Assembly: GCF_933775445.1 (NCBI RefSeq)
Contig: NC_065872.1
Coordinates: 22,072,001-22,136,000, forward strand
DNA length: 64,000 bases
DNA from: Argentina anserina
Taxonomy: Eukaryota > Streptophyta > Magnoliopsida > Rosales > Rosaceae
Direction: 5' to 3'
The notes below the pieces were generated by a model that was not told where the DNA came from, did no database searches, and was given only the letters and a program-made list of their open reading frames with translations. Below, one piece after another: positions 57,236 through 64,000 of the stretch (position 1 is its first letter; each line of letters opens with the position of its first letter). A program made the translations under genes and the position numbers.

Positions 57236-57614
57236 ACTCCAGATTTTGATTAATCTTTTTCATTTATTTCCAAGTTCAGTGTGAAGGCGTAATGCCTTAT
57301 TTTAATTAGACTATTGGTTTGGTCTTAAAGTTTATTTTTCAATAATGGTTTGTTGAAATTGGATTTCTATGTATGACACTTATTTTGATTATTGTTGGAT
57401 TATTAATAAATTTTCAGATTTTATTCTGAAGTATTGAGATTGTTCAAGTTTTTAAATTATTATACATGGTTCGGAAATAGCACTATTAATGATGTAAAGC
57501 AATACATCTATAAAAAAAAATTAGAATGAAAAGTATATCATTCGACCTACACTAGAAGACTCTACTGCATATGAGATATATGTTTAATGATCATATCAAA
57601 ATTTAATTGTAGGA
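57236..57614 (+). other. AT-rich spacer between gag and protease, intron-like
   Basis: About 375 bp with stops in all frames and very high AT content. It ends TTTAATTGTAG immediately before the protease frame (ATG at 57615), a good 3' splice-site pattern. No equally good donor is certain. Confidence 0.5.
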
Positions 57615-58934
57615 ATGAATCGAGGAGAAATAGAGTGCTTAGCAGATTGTGCGACTACCCACACTATATTAAGGAATCGGCAATTATTTGTTGAATTAAT
57701 TCCATATAATTCATGTTTGTCTACTATGACTGGATCAGACCAAATAGTAAAAGGGCGAGGAACTGCCCAAAGTTTCTTGCCAAATGGCACATTGTTAAAA
57801 CTCACCAATGCTCTATATGCACCTAGAGCCCCTCGAACCTTGTTAAGCTTCAAAGATATTCGCACCAACGGTTAGCATCTAAACACTTATTGTGAGAATG
57901 GAAGTGAATATTTGTGTCTTACTTCTCTTGAATGTGGATGGACACGCGTTTTAGAGAAGATGAAGAGTCAAGACAATGGAGTATATCTTACTACCATTCG
58001 GATTATTGAATCCTATGATGTCACCAATGGTGAAATTTGGGACACTTACTTATACAAGCTTTGGCATGACCAATTAGGACATCCTGGTTGGGACATGATG
58101 GTCCGTATTTTAAAGAATTCACACGGACATCCCTTCTTTCGAGGGAAAAATAAAAGAGGACAACAACCCAATACGATGCACAGTGCTCGTTACACTGCTC
58201 CAATGCAGTCATTACCTTCTAAAGTAATAGAAGTGTTCCCTCCCTCTGCCTCAATGACTATTTCCAAGGCACATGAGTCATTTTGCAAAGCCTGCTCTTT
58301 GGCAAAAACAGGATCAAGACCTTCCTATGCTAAAGAAACTAAACAAAATATTTCATTCTTACAAAAGATACAAGGTGATATTTGTGGACCTATCCATCCA
58401 GAATGCGGGCCATTTAAGTATTTTATGGTTCTGGTAGATTCTTCAACTTGCTGGTCACATGTTGCATTATTGTCTACACGAAACGCTGCATTTGCAAAAC
58501 TTCTAGCACATATTATTCATTTAAGGGCTCACCACCCTGATCACCCTATTAAGTCTATAAGGCTTGATAACGCTGGAGAGTTTACATCAAAAGCATTTGA
58601 TGATTATTGCATGTCTATTGGGATCGATGTAGAGCATCATGTTCTCCATGTACATACACAAAATGGTCTCATTGAAGCCACCATCAAAAGATTACAGATG
58701 GTGGCTAGGGCACTTGTAATGCGCACCAACTTACCTATTAGTGCATGGGGTTTGCAATATTGCACGCAACTTTGCTTATTCGTTTCAGACCTATTGCTAG
58801 CCAACCATTTTCTGCCTACCAGTTGGTTACTGGATATGAGCCTGACATTTCACACTTACGCATATTTGGTTGTGTTGTATATGTGCCTATTGCGCCCCCA
58901 CAGCGCACAAAAATGGGTCCTTAGAGACTACTAG
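57615..58934 (+). pseudogene. Copia protease and integrase
   Basis: The protease segment MNRGEIECLADCATTHTILR has ADCATT where most aspartic proteases have DSG/DTG. It continues to APRTLLSFKDIRTNG and a stop at 57873. Integrase: LWHDQLGHPGWDMMV and FCKACSLAK (zinc-binding part), QGDICGPIHPECGPF, IRLDNAGEFTSKAF and HTQNGLIEATIKRLQ, so all three catalytic acidic residues are present. After SAWG (near 58748) the frame shifts; the terminal part is read out of frame. Confidence 0.88.
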
Positions 58935-58975
58935 GTATTTATGTTGGAAATTAATCTCCAACAATTATTTGCTAT

Positions 58976-61357
58976 TTGGAATCTTTGACATGCGATCGTT
59001 TTACCGCTAGATTTGCGGATTGTCACTTTGATGAGACAGTCTTCCCATCGTTAGGGGGAGATAAGAAAAAGGATTTTCAAAGGGAACTACAGGAATTGTC
59101 ATGGTTTGTCCCCACTCAATCTCATTTTGATTCCCGCACTCCACAATGTGAAAGTGAAGTGAAAAGAATAATCGATCTTCAGAACGTAGCAGATTCGATG
59201 CCTGATGTGTTTTCTGATATCGCTAAAGTGACAAGATCACATATACCAGCTGCAAATGTGCCTGCAAGGTTAGAAGTCCCCAAAAAGGGGCATGGTGCCG
59301 TAGTAGGAGGCAATGCAACCACACTTAGTGGAGGTGTGGTTGAGGCCGTGGCTCCTCAAAGGAATAAGGGGAGGCCACTTGGTTCGACTAATACTCGCCC
59401 AAAGAAGAAAAGGGCGACTAAGGCACAACCAGATCCATTAATCATCGATGTGGAGAATCTCTCTCATGAGATTATCTCTTATTATAGTTATGTCCATGAA
59501 TCATTACTAGAGAACGCTCCGATGTGTGGTATGATTCCAGAGAACAAAGAAATCTCAATGAATTATGAGAGTGCACATGAGTTGATGGAAAGATCTTCCA
59601 TACACATTGATGATGCATTTGCATATAACGTTGCTCATGAAATAATAGAGCATGATGATATCGAACCACGCTCTGTTGTAGAATGTCAACACAGAGCAGA
59701 TTGGCCTAAATAGAAAGACGCAATCCAGGTAGAATTAGATTCACTGGCAAAAAGACAGGTATTTGGTCCGGTAGTGCTAACACCACCAAGTGTAAAGCCT
59801 GTAGGACATAAATGGGTATTTGTCAGAAACCGTAATGAGAAGAACGAAGTCCTAAGGTACAAGGCTCGCCTTGTGGTGCAAGGTTTCTCACAACGCCCTG
59901 GAATTGACTATGAGGAGACATACTCCCTCATAATGGACGTCATAACGTTTCGCTACCTTGTTAGTTTGGTAGTTTCCGAAGGACTGGACATGCAGCTTAT
60001 GGATGTGGTTACAGCATATCTCTATGGGGATCTAGATTCAGAGATATATATGAAAGTGCATGATGGCCTTCAATTGCCCAAGTCAAGTGACTCTAAACCA
60101 CGGAGTGCGTTTGCAATCAGGTTGAAACGCTCACTTTACGGACTAAAGCAATCTGGGCGGATGTGGTATACCCGTCTAAGTGACTACTTGATTGGGAAAG
60201 GATAAAAGAATAATGAATTGTGCCCCTACGTATTTATAAAGAAAACAAGTTCCGGATTTGCTATTGTAGCTGTATATGTTGATGACATGAACATAATAGG
60301 CACTCTTGATGAAATAAGAGAAACCACGAGCTATTTGAAATCCGAATTTGAGATGAAAGATCTTAGGAAAACTCGGTTTTGTCTAGGCCTTGAACTAGAG
60401 CACCGAGCTTATGGAATTTTAATCCACCAGTCTGCATATGTCTAAAAGATGCTCAGGCGATTTAACATGGACAAAGTGCACCCTGTTAGCACTCCCATGA
60501 TCGGTCGAAGTTTGGGTGTAAAGAAAGATCCATTTCGCCCACAAGAAGAGAGCGAAGAGGCATTAGGAGCTGAAACTCCCTACCTAAGTGCAATAGGCGC
60601 ATTATTGTACTTGGCCCAATGTACTCGACCAGATATTGCATTCTCAGTGAACTTGTTAGCTAGATTTAGCTCAGCGCCTACGCAGCGTCATTGAAGTGGT
60701 GTCAAGAACATATTTCGATACCTAAGAGGAACCATTGACTTGGGTTTATTCTTTCCTTATAATAAGACAGGAGGATCCGCGAATGGAATTTCAGTTCCTA
60801 AAGAAAAGGTCGATGACAAAATTATTATCCCCTACTCTGAAACCCCAAATAATGTTTTGGTTGGTTTCGCTGATGCCGGGTATCTTTCTGACCCACATAA
60901 AGGTTGTTCCCAAACTGGTTATGTATTCACTATTGGAAAAACGGCAATATCTTGGAGATCAACCAAGCAAACCCTTATGGCTACCTCTTCGAACCACTCA
61001 GTGATTATTGCTCTACATGAGGCAGTTCGTGAGTGCGTATGGCTAAGGTCCATCATTACTCATATTCGAGGAACTAGTGGTTTAAGTTCTACCACTGAAG
61101 AGCCTACGTGCATTTATGAAGATAATGCAGCTTGCATCGAACCGATGAAGCTAGGTTATATCAAGGGTGACAATACGAAACATATATCTCCAAAGTTTTT
61201 ATACAATCAGCAACAACAAGCTCTCCTCAAGATTCAAGTGAACCAAGTTAAATCTGAGGAGAATGTGGCAGATCTATTCACCAAGTCATTACCTAAAATT
61301 ACGTTTGAGAAACATGTAAAAGATATAGGAATGCGAAAGCTTTCCGAACTCTCCTGA
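58976..61357 (+). pseudogene. Copia reverse transcriptase and RNase H
   Basis: FTARFADCHFDETVFPSLGG opens the linker (58976-59713), with a basic NKGRPLGSTNTRPKKKR tract. RT: VGHKWVFVRNRNEKNEVLRY, ARLVVQGFSQRPGIDYEET, QLMDVVTAYLYGDLDSEIYM, LYGLKQSGRMWYTRLSDYL, a stop, then VYVDDMNIIGT (intact active site). RNase H: VGFADAGYLSDPHKGCSQTG, CIYEDNAACIEPMKLG and ISPKFLYNQQQQ, ending VADLFTKSLPKITFEKHV...RKLSELS at 61357. Stops at 59711, 60205, 60443 and 60692 break it. Confidence 0.92.
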
Positions 61358-61547
61358 TTAAAGTAAGAGTCATGGGGAGGGGTAGACTTTAGGGGGAGTC
61401 TAGATCCACACATGTCATTAGTGTGTTGTACTCTTTTTTCCTTCGACCAAGATTCATTTTGTTCCATAGGGTTTTATCATCTGGCAAGGTTTTTGATGAG
61501 GCAACAGTTCACGCACTACTGTGTCTTTGACTTGGCACAAGGGGGAG

Positions 61548-61744
61548 TGTTAAAGGAAAAACATTATTTCCTTATTAGTGTGCCAAGTCAAAGTAACTGA
61601 CGGAGACAATTGATATGAATTATGTAACAGATCAATTCTCATTCATTGTCATTAAACTAATTGATATCTTTCCATGTAATATTTCCCCTATATAAAGGGG
61701 GTTCGTAATAATATGAGTAGACCAATTCAGTTTTCACTTTTACA
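61548..61744 (+). repeat. Copia element 3' LTR
   Basis: 197 bp, TATA box at 61689-61696. The polypurine tract AAGGGGGAG lies at 61539-61547. Confidence 0.95.
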
Positions 61745-61749
61745 AAGAA

Positions 61750-62570
61750 GAAATTATTGAAAACGCTCATGTCAAGTTCTCTTATTAAAGGGTGTCAATG
61801 ATAAAATGGTTCATTTTGTTTTTACAAAATGATAAATAGGGGGTGTTTTGCATATTTTCCATGTCCATAAATACCTTTTTATTAAGATGGGATGTGTAAG
61901 CCTCTCTTGTTTTTTTTTCTACTCTCTCTCTCCCAAACTTCCTCTCTATTAGTCTCTAGATAGCACCATCACAATCCTCCATCGCAGATCTACCCTCTCT
62001 GATTTCTCACCTCCCGTCATGTATATCCACCATCATCCGACTCTCATCGCCACAGTCGCAGCCCCCCCCCCCCCCCCAACCGCTACCGAGTCTTGAGATA
62101 TGGATAACGTGATCTCGCTCGTCAACAAAATCCAAAGAGCTTGCATTGCTCTATAAAACCACGACGAAGCCAACAAATTACTGACTCTTTATTTCTGGGG
62201 CGGTTGGCAAAAGAGACACTGCCATGTAGTATTTGATTTTTGAATTGATTGAATTTGTATTCATGTTTCTGATTAATTTAGGGTTTGTGAGTTTAGAAGT
62301 GTGAATTTTGTGGTTGTTTATATTGTGTGCCAGCTTGTTTTTGACAATATCACATTCAAAATTGTGAAGTAATGCATGTTTTAAAAGATGCACAAAATAT
62401 GTTTGACAAAATGCGCGAGAAGATATGAATGCACGTGGTCGATCATGATTAAGGTGTGTATGAGAGACTAGATGTGAGAGGACATGGTGGAGTTTTTTCT
62501 CATGAACTGATGATGTGAGAGCTAGGGAAGATATTTATGTTCTCAAAGGTACTCAAGTGTGTGAGAACTG
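61750..62570. other. Intergenic with a C16 run
   Basis: A run of 16 C at 62062-62077 lies within a pyrimidine-rich stretch (61910-62080). No protein text recognised. Confidence 0.45.
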
Positions 62571-63425
62571 GTATTTACCAAGACAATTTCATAATACCGA
62601 CATAGTCACCTGACAGTTACAAACACAGTTACCAAAAAAGTCACTCAATGCCAATACGGTAAGACAGTTTCTCAGTGCTAATAGTGGAGGTTATGAAGAA
62701 GATGGAGAATTGTGATCACTACCAATGTGGATACTAGATGCTAGTTGATGGTGAGCTAAGAAAATCAATTGAAGAGGAAGCCCTCTATAACTTCTACTCG
62801 TTTGCTATTTGGGTTGGAAGTTGTACGTTGTGCAAGTTCATCTAGTTTTTTTGTAGATTATAATTTTTACATAAGTGGTTGATTACCAAGACCGTTACTC
62901 AATACTAACTTGGTTACCAAACAGTTACTCACACAGTTACCTAAATAGTTACTTAATGTCAATATATTCATGGAGACCGTTACAACAACAATCTCACTTT
63001 CATTATAACTATCATGTTCTATTATATGACTATCATATTAATATTTGGTTGTGTAACTATATTTATAACTATGTCAATACAATAACCGAGGGAGTTAATT
63101 ACATCAAAATTACTTTGAATGTTACATCATCAGTTACTTGTTCTTCATGTTCCATTGTCGTGGTCCAGTACAGCGACATGCTGCACTTATTATACACTTT
63201 CGGTGATGGTGACTTAATATAAGTACAGTTACCAAGACATTTCCTCCATACCAACAAAGTTACTCACACACTTACAAAAAAGCTACTCATTAGAATAAAG
63301 TTACCAACACGATTACATAGAAAGTAACCAACACAATTACTCAGTGCCAATATAGTTACCGAAGCAGTTTTCAAGGTAACTACCACGTGACTACTTCAGT
63401 AACTTGTCGTGTAACTATGTCACAT
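62571..63425. repeat. Irregular array of GTTAC-type motifs
   Basis: At least a dozen occurrences of GTTAC, mostly as CAGTTACCAA, AGTTACTCAC or similar, often with TCAATGCCAATA between. Clusters lie at 62570-62680, 62880-62990 and 63220-63425. Spacing is variable, so it is a diverged minisatellite rather than a clean tandem repeat. Small frames inside are rich in Tyr/Asn and not credible proteins. Confidence 0.65.
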
Positions 63426-64000
63426 CCGAAAATGGGTTATGACTAATGTGGTGGATTTATGTTAAGCATTAGGCAAAAACGTTCTTTTGATTATAACTAT
63501 ACTTTTTTTTAAAGTAGAAAAAGAATTTAGATCTTGATAAGGAAATAGAGTAAGAAAATTGCAAATTGAAATATTGAAATGTGGCCACAATTTTAGTTCA
63601 TGTACATGACATTTACAATGTTTCCAAGGAAACTACAAGATAGAATAATTCAAGATAAAAAGTGAACTTTCATTTCAAAACTAGAAAAGTACAACTTGTC
63701 TTAAAAACAATTCCACCACATCTTAGTACCCTTTCTCGAGGTTCTCGAGGTTTATACCTCAACTAAATATACAACATTTACACATCAAAAATACAAGTAC
63801 ATCTCTTGGGATAGTACTCTATCTATATCAGTGCAGAATAGTGATCAAAACAACACAGTCAAGCTTGTACTTCAAACAAGGTAAGACTCCATATACTAGC
63901 ACCTCAAGATAGTTCAAGAATACTGGAACCACTTCCACTTACATAATTCTTACCTGAAAGCACAAATAAAATGGGAAATGAGCTTCACAATCTCAGTATG
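63426..64000. other. Intergenic, no feature recognised
   Basis: AT-rich, no frame, no repeat boundary visible before the window edge. Confidence 0.4.

Larger units (their letters stand above)
54927..61744 (+). mobile_element. Ty1/copia LTR retrotransposon, plus strand (TSD AAGAA)
   Basis: Short LTRs at 54927-55124 and 61548-61744, both TGTTAAAG to CACTTTTACA, flanked by AAGAA (54922-54926 and 61745-61749). The interior gives gag, protease, integrase, RT and RNase H in copia order. CGTTATCAGCACG directly after the 5' LTR is the primer-binding site and AAGGGGGAG before the 3' LTR the polypurine tract. LTRs differ by a few per cent by eye. About ten stops or frameshifts break the polyprotein. 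I do not assign a named lineage. Confidence 0.95.

Overview
This is a window of nuclear DNA from a eudicot plant. The evidence is spliced host genes with GT-AG introns, plant LTR-retrotransposon lineages (SIRE-type copia, Athila-like and Tat-like gypsy), plant L1-type LINEs, MITEs and long GA/CT/AT microsatellites. Several families look familiar from Rosaceae, but no species can be fixed from the sequence alone. There is nothing prokaryotic: no operons, no CRISPR, and no canonical tRNA or rRNA gene that I could recognise.

Only three host genes are well supported. (1) 18589-20244 (+) is a five-exon class I RSL bHLH transcription factor of the RHD6/RSL1 type (root-hair initiation). (2) 47963-50380 (+) is a two-exon armadillo-repeat protein of the PUB4-like family without a U-box. 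(3) 52725-53258 (-) is a small secreted proline-rich protein with a CGTCPC motif and a hydrophobic C-terminus. Most of the rest is transposon-derived.

Layout. 1-1300: unassigned repeat-like DNA. 1300-4790: decayed LINE on the minus strand (ORF1, zinc knuckle, endonuclease, partial RT), split by a 357-bp MITE with a TTA target duplication. 4868-5651: a 392-bp tandem duplication of a plus-strand LINE 3' end. 5652-7983: non-coding, with two GA tracts. 7984-16613: SIRE-like copia element, minus strand, both LTRs present. 16770-17042 and 17311-17914: a MITE and a hAT-like non-autonomous element just upstream of the bHLH gene. 20245-24820: intergenic DNA with a hairpin MITE, a LINE RNase H fragment and a solo Athila-like LTR. 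24826-45748: a roughly 21-kb Tat-like gypsy element (TSD GTGAG) holding two nested insertions, an Athila-like element (28589-35331) and a solo Athila-like LTR (37915-39485, TSD GCCGT). 45754-54926: the ARM and proline-rich genes with intergenic DNA. 54927-61744: copia element, plus strand (TSD AAGAA). 61750-64000: non-coding, with an irregular GTTAC-motif array.

The most interesting unit is the 3' half of the Tat-like element. Between its integrase and 3' LTR it carries an antisense, intron-containing gene with a plant mobile domain (PMD), followed by sense-strand fragments that look like captured host genes: an LRR receptor-kinase ectodomain piece and an acidic protein piece. All retroelement reading frames seen here are broken by stops, frameshifts or deletions, so these are relics or non-autonomous copies.
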